Shown here: positions 7,354 to 14,913 of the stretch, in pieces
Position numbering within the stretch: position 1 is the first letter of the stretch
Layout: the number at the start of each line of letters is the position of its first letter
Assembly (NCBI GenBank): GCA_004552595.1
Contig: SFNX01000032.1
Location: 1-17,672 of the forward strand
Reading direction: 5' to 3'
DNA from: Lachnospiraceae bacterium
GTDB taxonomy: Bacteria > Bacillota > Clostridia > Lachnospirales > Lachnospiraceae
Length of the DNA: 17,672 nt
The notes under the pieces: model-generated
Databases searched by the model: none
What the model saw: the letters and a program-made list of their open reading frames with translations, nothing else
Told to the model about the DNA's origin: nothing
Position numbers and translations under genes: made by a program

Positions 7354-8049
7354 ATGATATACAGTTTTGATACAAGAATCAGGTTTTCGGAGATTGACGA
7401 AAACGGATTTCTTAGATTTGACAATTTTATAAATTATTTTCAGGATTGCTCCACATTTCAGTCAGAAGATTTAGGGATTGGAGTTGAATATTTAAGAAAG
7501 ATGGAGCGTGTGTGGGTCGTGAGCTTTTGGCAGGTCGATATTAATAAATATCCACGGCTTGGTGATAAAGTAACAGTCGGCACTTTTGCATATGATTTTA
7601 AAAGCTTCTTAGGATACAGGAACTTCTTTATGCAGGATGAAAACGGTGAGTATCTTGCGAAGGCGAACAGCATCTGGGCACTGCTTGATACGAAAACAGG
7701 ACGTCCTTGTAAGGCATCAGCTGAGGAAATGGCACTCTACGGAATTGAAGAGCGACTTGATATGGACTATAAGCCACGCAAAATCACAATTCCTGATGAT
7801 GTAGTGCCTATGGAGCCGATTGAAGTTAAGGAACACCATCTTGATGTAAATCATCATGTGAATAACGGTCAGTATATTACGATTGCGGCATCATGTATTA
7901 ATGAAGAAAAGCGTCCGACATCTGTCCGGGTTGAGTACAGGAATCAGGCAAGGCTTAAGGATGTTCTTTATCCGTACACAGATGGCAGGGTTGTTGATTT
8001 AAGAAGCGCTGAAGGCACAAGTTATTGCGTAGTGGATTTAATGTATTAG
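7354..8049 (+). CDS. Acyl-[acyl-carrier-protein] thioesterase, double hotdog
   Basis: At 231 residues it has the bacterial acyl-ACP thioesterase (PF01643-type) layout. The first hotdog domain (about 1-125) begins FDTRIRFSEIDENGFLRF with the central-helix region NYFQDCSTFQSEDLG. The second (about 155-231) contains HLDVNHHVNNGQYI (162-175), with the conserved Asp/Asn-x-His and NN-x-x-Y/W pattern of the active site. The enzyme releases free fatty acids from acyl-ACP in the cytoplasm. Chain-length preference cannot be read from the sequence. The nearest Shine-Dalgarno-like stretch, GAAGGT, is 13 nt upstream, so initiation may be weak. It lies 45 bp after the sce7726-like gene, with no terminator in between. 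Confidence 0.86.
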   Translation: MIYSFDTRIRFSEIDENGFLRFDNFINYFQDCSTFQSEDLGIGVEYLRKMERVWVVSFWQVDINKYPRLGDKVTVGTFAYDFKSFLGYRNFFMQDENGEYLAKANSIWALLDTKTGRPCKASAEEMALYGIEERLDMDYKPRKITIPDDVVPMEPIEVKEHHLDVNHHVNNGQYITIAASCINEEKRPTSVRVEYRNQARLKDVLYPYTDGRVVDLRSAEGTSYCVVDLMY

Positions 8050-8101
8050 AGGTTGGCGATTAATATTATAGTTTGTCGATCAAACACCATAGGTTTACAT
8101 A

Positions 8102-8572
8102 ATGAAGAAAACGAATATATTCAGGTTACTCGGCATCGGCACATTTGCGACAGGGCTTGCCATGCTTGATAACAGTATTAAAAACAGCATAGAGGATGGA
8201 GAAATAGATAACGGTGTTATCGAACACACAAAAGGTTTTGCGGAGATCGAAAAACACCACAATAAAGGTCTTATGCTTAACAAATTCAGCAATAAGACTA
8301 AGGAAGTGACGGCTTTGTCAGTATTTGTCATGTTTTTCCAGGCACTTATCACATTAAATGATGCACTTGAAAAAGACGATGCGGTTACGGATATGGCGAA
8401 CGCATTTATTTTAGGCGGAGCCCTTTCAAATACTTATGACAGGGTTGAGAGAGGGTATGTCGTTGACTATCTTAAAGTAGGGAGAAAACGCGCAATCTAC
8501 AATCTCTCTGACTTCTTTATTATTTTCGGAGTGATTTTACGCCTGATTAAGGCAATTAAGGATAACGGGTAG
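8102..8572 (+). CDS. Divergent signal peptidase II (LspA) homologue
   Basis: The 156-residue product retains the order of LspA motifs: LDNSIK (22-27, compare D-Q-x-x-K), HHNKG (52-56, compare the HN-x-G motif), ILGGALSNTYDR (103-114) holding the first catalytic Asp (D113), RGYVVDYL (117-124), and YNLSDFFIIFG (133-143) holding the second (D137). Three or four hydrophobic segments (about 8-22, 69-87, 98-110 and 134-150) fit the four-helix membrane fold. LspA cleaves the signal peptide of prolipoproteins. Deviations are the Gly to Ser change before the conserved Asn (S109), a charged stretch at 30-68, and GLML in place of GAAF. It may be a second, specialised paralogue rather than the housekeeping enzyme. 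It sits just upstream of secA. Its Shine-Dalgarno is weak (AGG, 8 nt upstream). Confidence 0.72.
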   Translation: MKKTNIFRLLGIGTFATGLAMLDNSIKNSIEDGEIDNGVIEHTKGFAEIEKHHNKGLMLNKFSNKTKEVTALSVFVMFFQALITLNDALEKDDAVTDMANAFILGGALSNTYDRVERGYVVDYLKVGRKRAIYNLSDFFIIFGVILRLIKAIKDNG

Positions 8573-8597
8573 ACTAAGGGACAGGCCCCAAAACACA

Positions 8598-8626
8598 TTG
8601 AAACAAATCGCATTTTTTGATAAAAT
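8598..8626 (+). promoter_or_regulatory. secA promoter
   Basis: TTGAAA (8598-8603), a 17-nt spacer, and TAAAAT (8621-8626). The predicted start is near 8633, giving a very short leader. GAGGAG at 8636-8641 is 9 nt before the secA ATG at 8651. Confidence 0.72.
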
Positions 8627-8650
8627 AGTGTATTTGAGGAGATTATACAC

Positions 8651-11221
8651 ATGAAGATAATAGACAAATTATTCGGAACACACAGTGAAAGAGAATTAAA
8701 GCTCATAATGCCTATTGTTGAAAAGGTAGAAAGCTACAGAGATTCAATGATGGCTTTATCGGATGAAGAGCTTAGGAATAAAACAAAAGAGTATAAGAAA
8801 AGATATGCCGACGGTGAAACACTTGATGACCTTTTGCCGGAGGCATATGCCACTGTCAGAGAGGCAGGACGAAGAGTTCTTGGAATGGAGCACTACCGGG
8901 TTCAGATTATCGGTGGTATTATCCTTCATCAGGGTAGAATTGCCGAGATGAAAACAGGTGAAGGTAAAACACTTGTATCAACTCTTCCTGCATATCTTAA
9001 CGCGCTCGCAGGAAAGGGCGTTCACGTCGTTACGGTTAACGACTACCTTGCAAAGCGAGATGCAGAGTGGATGGGCGCAATACATGAGTTCTTAGGTCTC
9101 ACGGTCGGCGTTGTATTAAACGACATGGAAAAGGCTGACAGACGCGCTGCCTACAACTGCGACATCACATATGTAACAAACAACGAGCTTGGCTTTGATT
9201 ACTTAAGAGATAACATGGTAATTTACAAGGAACAGCTTGTTTTAAGAGATTTATACTTTGCAATCATCGACGAGGTTGACTCAGTACTTATCGATGAAGC
9301 AAGAACACCTCTTATTATTTCAGGTCAGTCAGGTAAGTCAACAAAGCTTTATGAAGTGTGCGACATTCTCGCCAATCAGATGAAGAGAGGTGAAGACGCA
9401 CCTGAACTCACTAAAATGGACGCCATCATGGGTATCGAGAGAGAAGAAAGCGGCGACTTTTTAGTTAATGAAAAAGATAAATTCGTTACACTTACCGCAG
9501 AGGGTGTTAAGAAGGTCGAGCAGTTCTTCCACATTGAGAACTTGGCAGACCCTGAGAACATTGAAATTCAGAACAACATTATTTTAGCATTAAGAGCTCA
9601 CAACTTAATGTTCAGAGACCAGGATTACGTAGTTAAGGATGACCAGGTATTAATCGTTGATGAATTCACAGGACGTATTATGCCCGGAAGAAGATATTCA
9701 GACGGTCTTCATCAGGCAATCGAAGCCAAGGAACACGTTAAGGTTAAGAGAGAGTCTAAAACTCTTGCAACGATTACATTCCAGAACTTCTTTAATAAAT
9801 TTGAGAAAAAAGCCGGCATGACAGGTACCGCCTTAACCGAAGAGCAGGAATTCAGGGATATCTACGGAATGGACGTTATTGAAATCCCGACAAACAGACC
9901 GGTTCAGCGTATCGATTTACAGGATGCGGTTTACAAGACAAAGCGTGAAAAGCTAAACGCAATCTGCAACGAGGTTGAGAAGGCGCATAAGAGGCAGCAG
10001 CCTGTACTTGTTGGTACAATTACAATTGAAAGCTCAGAAGAGATAAGCCAGATGCTTAGAAGACGCGGCATCCCGCATAAAGTACTTAACGCAAAGTTCC
10101 ATGAGCTTGAAGCTGAAATCGTTGCTGATGCAGGTATTCACGGTGCAGTTACAATTGCAACAAATATGGCAGGCCGTGGTACTGATATTAAACTTGATGA
10201 TGAAGCCAAGGCAGCAGGCGGACTTAAGATTATCGGTACTGAGAGACACGAGAGCAGACGTATCGACAACCAGTTAAGAGGCCGTTCGGGACGTCAGGGA
10301 GATCCGGGTGAATCAAGATTCTTCATTTCACTTGAAGATGACCTTATGAGACTTTTCGGTTCAGACAGACTTATGGATATGTTCAATGCATTAGGAGTTC
10401 CTGAGAATGAGCAGATTGAGCATAAGATGCTTACAAATGCAATCGAAAAGGCACAGATGAAAATAGAGTCCAACAACTTTGGAATCCGTAAGAACCTTCT
10501 TGAATATGACCAGGTTATGAATGAGCAAAGAGAAGTAATCTACGCTGAGAGAAGACGTGTTCTTGACGGAGAGAGCATGCGCGAGACAATTTTCAAGATG
10601 ATAACAGACTTTGTCGAGAATGTTGTCGACATGTGCATTTCAGATGATGCAGAGCCGGAAGAATGGGATTTAGCCGAGCTTAACCAGCACTTAAGAACTA
10701 CAATCCCTCTTAATGAAATCACAAGGGAAAGTGTTAAGGGACTTAAAAAGAAAAACTTAAAGCATAACTTAAAGGAAGAGGCTGTCAAGCTCTATGAATC
10801 CAAAGAAACTGAGTTCCAGCTTCCTGAGCAGCTTCGTGAAGTTGAGCGAGTTATTCTTCTTAAGACAGTTGATAAGAAGTGGATGGATCACATTGACGAT
10901 ATGGAGCAGCTTCGTCAGGGTATCGGCCTTCAGGCTTACGGTCAGAGAGATCCGCTTGTTGAATATAAAATGTCAGGATATGACATGTTCAATGCAATGA
11001 CAGAATCGATTGCAGAAGAGACAATTCGTATTCTTACACATATCAAGGTTGAACAAAAGGTTGAACGTGAGGAAGTTGCCAAGGTTACCGGAACTAATAA
11101 AGACACCTCCCTTGCAAAGGCTCCTCAGAAGAGAGCAGACGTCAAAGTATATCCTAATGACCCATGCCCATGCGGCTCGGGAAAGAAGTACAAGGCGTGC
11201 TGTATGAGGAAGAACGGATAA
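8651..11221 (+). CDS. secA: Preprotein translocase subunit SecA
   Basis: The ATPase motor drives unfolded preproteins through SecYEG. At 856 residues it is normal for a Firmicute SecA1. Visible parts are the Walker A motif MKTGEGKT (100-107), VTVNDYLAKRDAEWM (128-141), DEVDSVLIDEARTPLI (207-222), the second motor domain with NMAGRGTDIKL, GTERHESRRIDNQLRGRSGR and QGDPGESRFFLSLED-like sequence, the helical scaffold, and a C-terminal zinc-binding tail CPCGSGKKYKACC (839-851) that contacts SecB-like partners, ribosomes or lipid. The Shine-Dalgarno and promoter upstream support the start. It is followed by prfB one nt later, the arrangement known from Bacillus and many other Firmicutes. Confidence 0.98.
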   Translation: MKIIDKLFGTHSERELKLIMPIVEKVESYRDSMMALSDEELRNKTKEYKKRYADGETLDDLLPEAYATVREAGRRVLGMEHYRVQIIGGIILHQGRIAEMKTGEGKTLVSTLPAYLNALAGKGVHVVTVNDYLAKRDAEWMGAIHEFLGLTVGVVLNDMEKADRRAAYNCDITYVTNNELGFDYLRDNMVIYKEQLVLRDLYFAIIDEVDSVLIDEARTPLIISGQSGKSTKLYEVCDILANQMKRGEDAPELTKMDAIMGIEREESGDFLVNEKDKFVTLTAEGVKKVEQFFHIENLADPENIEIQNNIILALRAHNLMFRDQDYVVKDDQVLIVDEFTGRIMPGRRYSDGLHQAIEAKEHVKVKRESKTLATITFQNFFNKFEKKAGMTGTALTEEQEFRDIYGMDVIEIPTNRPVQRIDLQDAVYKTKREKLNAICNEVEKAHKRQQPVLVGTITIESSEEISQMLRRRGIPHKVLNAKFHELEAEIVADAGIHGAVTIATNMAGRGTDIKLDDEAKAAGGLKIIGTERHESRRIDNQLRGRSGRQGDPGESRFFISLEDDLMRLFGSDRLMDMFNALGVPENEQIEHKMLTNAIEKAQMKIESNNFGIRKNLLEYDQVMNEQREVIYAERRRVLDGESMRETIFKMITDFVENVVDMCISDDAEPEEWDLAELNQHLRTTIPLNEITRESVKGLKKKNLKHNLKEEAVKLYESKETEFQLPEQLREVERVILLKTVDKKWMDHIDDMEQLRQGIGLQAYGQRDPLVEYKMSGYDMFNAMTESIAEETIRILTHIKVEQKVEREEVAKVTGTNKDTSLAKAPQKRADVKVYPNDPCPCGSGKKYKACCMRKNG

Positions 11222-11222
11222 T

Positions 11223-12332
11223 ATGGTTGAATTAGATAATATTCGAATAGAACTTAACAGTTATAAAACTCCTCTTGAAGAAATTGAAGCAGCACTTGAC
11301 CTTGACGCTAAGAGACAGAAGGTTGAAGAACTTGAACGTAAAATGGAAGAGCCGAATTTCTGGGACAATGCAGAGGCGGCTCAGCTTCAGACTAAGGAGC
11401 TTTCCGATTTAAAGACTTCAATTAAGACAGTAGAAGATTTAAAACAGCAGTTTGAAGATATTTACACTTTAATCGATATGGCCAATGAAGAGGAAGATGC
11501 TTCAATGGTTGCAGAGATTACGGAGGAATACAATTCCTTTAAGGAAGGTCTTGATTCGTTAAGACTGTCTACGCTTTTATCGGGAGAATACGATAAGTGC
11601 AACGCAATCGTTAAACTGAATGCAGGAGCCGGCGGAACAGAGAGCTGCGACTGGGCTTCAATGCTTTACAGAATGTACCAGAAGTGGGCAGATAAAAAAG
11701 GCTTCAAGGTTGAAGAGCTTGACTTCCTTGACGGTGACGAGGCAGGAATCAAATCGGTCACCTTCCAGGTTACAGGTGAGAACGCTTATGGTTATCTTAA
11801 ATCGGAGCACGGCGTTCACAGATTAGTAAGAATTTCTCCGTTTAATGCCCAGGGCAAGAGACAGACCAGCTTCGTTTCATGCGAGGTCATGCCTGATATA
11901 GAAGAAGATCTGGATATTGAGATAAATGATGATGATATAAGAATTGATACGTATCGAAGCTCGGGTGCGGGTGGACAGCATATTAATAAGACGTCATCAG
12001 CAATACGAATTACGCATTTCCCGACAGGAATTGTAGTGCAGTGTCAGAATGAGCGCTCGCAGTTCCAGAATAAGGACAAGGCTATGCAGATGCTTAAGTC
12101 AAAGCTTTACGTCCTTAAGAAAGAAGAGGAAGAGGCTAAGAAGCTTGGAATTAAGGGTGAAGCCAAAAAGATTGACTTTGGCTCACAGATAAGGTCTTAT
12201 GTATTACAGCCATATACAATGGTTAAAGACCACCGTACAAATACCGACGTTGCGCAAGCTGACGCGGTGCTTGACGGAATGATTGATCCGTTCATTAATG
12301 CATATCTTAAAATGATAAATGATGAGAAATAA
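11223..12332 (+). CDS. prfB: Peptide chain release factor 2 (RF2)
   Basis: RF2 recognises UGA and UAA and hydrolyses peptidyl-tRNA. The 369 residues include a coiled N-terminal domain, the stop-codon tripeptide SPF in RISPFNAQGKRQTSF, and the catalytic GGQ in SSGAGGQHINKTSSAIR. The whole protein is read in one frame. At the place where many prfB genes carry the CUU-UGA-C frameshift site, this gene has CTT GAC in frame (11295-11300) and no upstream AGGGGG-like enhancer, so the programmed +1 frameshift autoregulation is absent. GAGGA (11206-11210) inside the end of secA serves as ribosome binding site, and the gap to the secA stop is one nt, so coupling is likely. Confidence 0.97.
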   Translation: MVELDNIRIELNSYKTPLEEIEAALDLDAKRQKVEELERKMEEPNFWDNAEAAQLQTKELSDLKTSIKTVEDLKQQFEDIYTLIDMANEEEDASMVAEITEEYNSFKEGLDSLRLSTLLSGEYDKCNAIVKLNAGAGGTESCDWASMLYRMYQKWADKKGFKVEELDFLDGDEAGIKSVTFQVTGENAYGYLKSEHGVHRLVRISPFNAQGKRQTSFVSCEVMPDIEEDLDIEINDDDIRIDTYRSSGAGGQHINKTSSAIRITHFPTGIVVQCQNERSQFQNKDKAMQMLKSKLYVLKKEEEEAKKLGIKGEAKKIDFGSQIRSYVLQPYTMVKDHRTNTDVAQADAVLDGMIDPFINAYLKMINDEK

Positions 12333-12353
12333 ATCTTATTAAGAGGAGGAATT

Positions 12354-13571
12354 ATGGTAAATATTGCAGTGCTCGGATATGGCACAGTAGGTTCGGGAGT
12401 CGTTGAAGTAATCAACACAAATCCTGAATGTATTAACTTAAGAGCCGGAGATGAGATTAACATCAAATACGTTCTTGATTTACGGGAATTCCCGGGAAGC
12501 CCTATTGAGAACATCCTCGTTCATGATTTTGATACTATAATAAAAGATGATACAGTATCAATTGTTGTAGAGGTTATGGGTGGCGTTGAACCGGCATACA
12601 CATTTGTCAAGCAGTCGCTTCTTGCCGGAAAGCATGTATGTACTTCTAATAAGGAGCTTGTTGCAAAGCATGGACCTGAGCTTTTGACAATCGCAAGAGA
12701 GAAAAACATTAACTTCTTATTTGAAGCATCGGTTGGCGGTGGTATTCCTATTATCAGACCGCTCACTTCTTCACTTACTGCCGATGAGATAATTGAGATT
12801 TCGGGTATTCTTAACGGTACGACAAACTATATTTTATCTAAGATGACAGATGAAGGCTGGGATTTTGATAAGGCATTAGAGAAAGCCCAGGCACTCGGTT
12901 ATGCAGAGAGAAATCCGGAAGCTGATATTGAAGGCTATGATGCATGCAGAAAGATAGCAATTCTTTCATCGCTTGCATTTAATGATAATGTTGATTTTGA
13001 AGATATATACACAGAAGGTATTTCAAGTATCACTGCAATGGATGTTGCATATGCCAAAAAGCTTGATATGGCTATTAAGCTTCTTGCTTCATCTAAGAAG
13101 GAAGATGACAATTTCTACGCAATGGTTGCACCGTTCCTTGTTAATGAGAGCAATCCTCTTCATGCGGTAAACGGTGTATTTAACGGAATATTTGTTAAAG
13201 GTAATGTAATCGGAGATATTATGTTCTACGGCTCGGGAGCAGGAAAGCTTCCGACAGCCAGTGCAGTAGTATCTGACGTTGTGGACTGCGTTAAGCATAT
13301 TAATACTAATATCTCTATCATCTGGAGCTCTAAGAAGCTTCCACTTACTAATATTGATGAAGCAGTATTCAGATATTTTGTGAGAATTGAAGGAAGAAAG
13401 GCCAACAGACTTAAGGATGTAACAGACGCATTTGGCTCAATCGAGGAAGTAGTCGAGCTTGAGGGCGCACCTGATGAATTTGGCGTTATTACAGATCTTA
13501 CATCTGAGAAGAACTTCAAGGAGAGAGCTAAAAAGCTTGACGGAATTATTTCAAGAATAAGAATCAAGTAA
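12354..13571 (+). CDS. hom: Homoserine dehydrogenase
   Basis: It reduces aspartate semialdehyde to homoserine with NAD(P)H, the branch point to threonine and methionine. The 405 residues show the Rossmann start VLGYGTVGSGV (6-16), CTSNKELVAKHG (96-107), EASVGGGIPIIRPL (124-137), NGTTNYIL (154-161), and the catalytic region NPEADIEGYDACRKIAIL with D196 and K200. The C-terminal ~65 residues sit where an ACT domain is found in longer (about 430-residue) homologues, but the usual DxPGVL turn is replaced by IEGRKANRLKDV, so threonine feedback control may be weakened or different. AGGAGG (12344-12349) precedes the ATG. It lies 21 nt after prfB, with no terminator between. Confidence 0.95.
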   Translation: MVNIAVLGYGTVGSGVVEVINTNPECINLRAGDEINIKYVLDLREFPGSPIENILVHDFDTIIKDDTVSIVVEVMGGVEPAYTFVKQSLLAGKHVCTSNKELVAKHGPELLTIAREKNINFLFEASVGGGIPIIRPLTSSLTADEIIEISGILNGTTNYILSKMTDEGWDFDKALEKAQALGYAERNPEADIEGYDACRKIAILSSLAFNDNVDFEDIYTEGISSITAMDVAYAKKLDMAIKLLASSKKEDDNFYAMVAPFLVNESNPLHAVNGVFNGIFVKGNVIGDIMFYGSGAGKLPTASAVVSDVVDCVKHINTNISIIWSSKKLPLTNIDEAVFRYFVRIEGRKANRLKDVTDAFGSIEEVVELEGAPDEFGVITDLTSEKNFKERAKKLDGIISRIRIK

Positions 13572-13580
13572 AGATTCTTA
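13558..13580 (+). other. Hairpin across the hom stop codon
   Basis: An 8-bp perfect inverted repeat (13558-13565 and 13573-13580) encloses the hom stop codon in its 7-nt loop and is followed by ATTTTATAG. The stem is AT-rich with two G-C pairs. It could be a weak terminator or processing site setting the hom to lysC ratio, but is too weak to call firmly. Confidence 0.3.
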
Positions 13581-13590
13581 ATTTTATAGT

Positions 13591-13596
13591 GAGGAG
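13591..13596 (+). promoter_or_regulatory. Ribosome binding site fixing the lysC start
   Basis: GAGGAG, 7 nt before ATG 13604. A longer reading from GTG 13589 would translate this site as MRRRK and is rejected, because MLIVKKFGGTS is the normal aspartokinase N-terminus. Confidence 0.8.
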
Positions 13597-13603
13597 AAGA
13601 AAA

Positions 13604-14812
13604 ATGTTAATCGTAAAAAAATTCGGCGGTACATCTGTTGCCGATAAGGAAAGAATTTTTAATGTTGCAAGACGCTGCATTAAAGATTATCAGGCCGGAC
13701 ACGATGTAGTAGTAGTATTATCCGCAATGGGTAAGCAGACAGACGTTCTCATTGATATGGCAAAAGACATTAACCCAAAGCCGCCAAAGAGAGCAATGGA
13801 TATGCTTCTTACAACGGGTGAACAGATATCAGTTGCTCTTATGGAAATGGCTATGGCAGCACTTAATGTTCCGGCAGTATCGTTAAATGCATTCCAGGTT
13901 GCAATGCATACTACTTCCGCATATTCAAATGCAAGACTTAAGAGAATCGATACAGAAAGAATCCGTCATGAGATAGACCAGAGAAGAATTGTTATCGTTA
14001 CAGGCTTCCAGGGAATCAACAAGTATGATGATTATACAACACTCGGAAGAGGCGGTTCTGATACAACTGCTGTTGCACTCGCAGCAGCGCTTCATGCAGA
14101 TGCATGTGAAATTTATACAGATGTAGAAGGTGTATATACAGCGGACCCAAGATATGTTAAAAATGCAAGGAAAATTGATGAGATAACATATGATGAGATG
14201 CTTGATCTTGCAACACTTGGTGCAGGAGTACTTCATAACCGTTCGGTAGAAATGGCTAAAAAGTATGGTGTTCAGCTTGTAGTTCGTTCTTCTCTGTCAG
14301 AAGCAGAAGGAACCGTAGTTAAGGAGGATGTTAACGTGGAGAGAATGTTAGTCAGCGGTGTAGCAGCTGATAAAAATGTTACAAGAATTTCAGTTGTAGG
14401 ACTTAAGGATGAGCCTGGTGTTGCATTCAGATTATTTGATGCACTTGCAAAGGCCAATATAAATGTAGATATGATTCTTCAGTCAATCGGACGTGAAGGA
14501 ACAAAGGATATTTCATTCACTATTTCAGGTGATTCAACAGATGATGCAGTTAAGGTACTTGAAGATAACAAGGCTAAGCTTGGTGCATCGGAAATCAAGA
14601 CAAAGACAAATGTTGCCAAGGTTTCAGTTGTCGGTGCCGGAATGATGTCAAATCCGGGTGTTGCAGCAAAGGTATTTGAGTGTCTTTACAATTCACACAT
14701 CAATATCAACATGATTTCAACATCTGAAATCCGTGTTACTGTTCTTATTGATGTTGAGAACACTGAAAAGGCAATGAATGCAATGCACGATATGTTCGAG
14801 CTTCAGGACTAA
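13604..14812 (+). CDS. lysC: Aspartate kinase (alpha subunit)
   Basis: It phosphorylates aspartate, the first step towards lysine, threonine and methionine. The 402-residue form starting at ATG 13604 has KFGGTS (6-11), LTTGEQIS (69-76), GFQGINKYDDYTTLGRGGSDTTA (134-156, the catalytic and ATP-binding region) and YTDVEGVYTADPR (171-183). Two C-terminal ACT domains follow (about 260-402), with VVGLKDEPGVAFRLFDALA and VVGAGMMSNPGVAAKVFECL. This is the length and layout of the lysine- and threonine-responsive class-II enzymes of Bacillus and Corynebacterium. Only 32 nt separate it from hom, which leaves no room for a lysine riboswitch. An internal ribosome binding site near codon 241 probably yields a separate ACT subunit. 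Confidence 0.96.
   Translation: MLIVKKFGGTSVADKERIFNVARRCIKDYQAGHDVVVVLSAMGKQTDVLIDMAKDINPKPPKRAMDMLLTTGEQISVALMEMAMAALNVPAVSLNAFQVAMHTTSAYSNARLKRIDTERIRHEIDQRRIVIVTGFQGINKYDDYTTLGRGGSDTTAVALAAALHADACEIYTDVEGVYTADPRYVKNARKIDEITYDEMLDLATLGAGVLHNRSVEMAKKYGVQLVVRSSLSEAEGTVVKEDVNVERMLVSGVAADKNVTRISVVGLKDEPGVAFRLFDALAKANINVDMILQSIGREGTKDISFTISGDSTDDAVKVLEDNKAKLGASEIKTKTNVAKVSVVGAGMMSNPGVAAKVFECLYNSHININMISTSEIRVTVLIDVENTEKAMNAMHDMFELQD
14321..14327 (+). promoter_or_regulatory. Internal Shine-Dalgarno inside lysC
   Basis: AAGGAGG lies within the coding sequence (codons 240-242, Lys-Glu-Asp) and 8 nt before the in-frame GTG at 14336. It is the strongest Shine-Dalgarno sequence in the gene and lies exactly at the boundary between the kinase and ACT domains. 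Confidence 0.55.
14336..14812 (+). CDS. Predicted aspartokinase beta subunit from an internal lysC start
   Basis: Reading from GTG 14336 (Val245 of the full protein), in frame with lysC, gives about 158 residues beginning MERMLVSGVAADKNVTRISV and consisting solely of the two ACT domains. In Bacillus subtilis aspartokinase II and Corynebacterium LysC, an in-frame internal start around residue 247-250 makes a beta subunit that assembles with alpha as alpha2beta2 and takes part in feedback inhibition. The position here agrees with that. ATG 14345 (Met248) is an alternative, with a less favourable 17-nt spacing. Evidence is the site plus family knowledge; expression is not shown. Confidence 0.5.
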   Translation: MERMLVSGVAADKNVTRISVVGLKDEPGVAFRLFDALAKANINVDMILQSIGREGTKDISFTISGDSTDDAVKVLEDNKAKLGASEIKTKTNVAKVSVVGAGMMSNPGVAAKVFECLYNSHININMISTSEIRVTVLIDVENTEKAMNAMHDMFELQD

Positions 14813-14837
14813 TTTGCAATGAAGTAATTTAATCAGG

Positions 14838-14874
14838 TGATTTAAATAGGTAATTATATACTGATTTAAATAGG
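14838..14874. repeat. Tandem 13-bp direct repeat upstream of the surface-protein gene
   Basis: TGATTTAAATAGG occurs at 14838-14850 and again, identically, at 14862-14874, a 24-bp period. The pair lies in the 101-bp gap between lysC and the surface-protein gene, just before TTGACA at 14879-14884. It could be a pair of regulator sites or a small duplication. I see no terminator for lysC here. Confidence 0.6.
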
Positions 14875-14913
14875 ATGATTGACAAATAATACACTGGGAA
14901 GGAGTAAACGCTT

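Noticed and set aside
8072..8080. Spo0A box TTTGTCGAT before the LspA-like gene
   Set aside because: One mismatch to the consensus in an AT-rich spacer, with no supporting promoter; chance is likely.
13589..13603. Longer lysC starting at GTG 13589
   Set aside because: The extra codons are the ribosome binding site itself (GAGGAG); homologues start at MLIVKKFGGTS, as ATG 13604 does.
13572..13603. Lysine riboswitch or T-box in front of lysC
   Set aside because: Only 32 nt separate hom and lysC, far too short for either; none is seen before hom.
14879..14907. Complete sigma-A promoter at TTGACA 14879
   Set aside because: At 16-18 nt spacing there is no -10-like hexamer; TAATAC at 14887 is too close.
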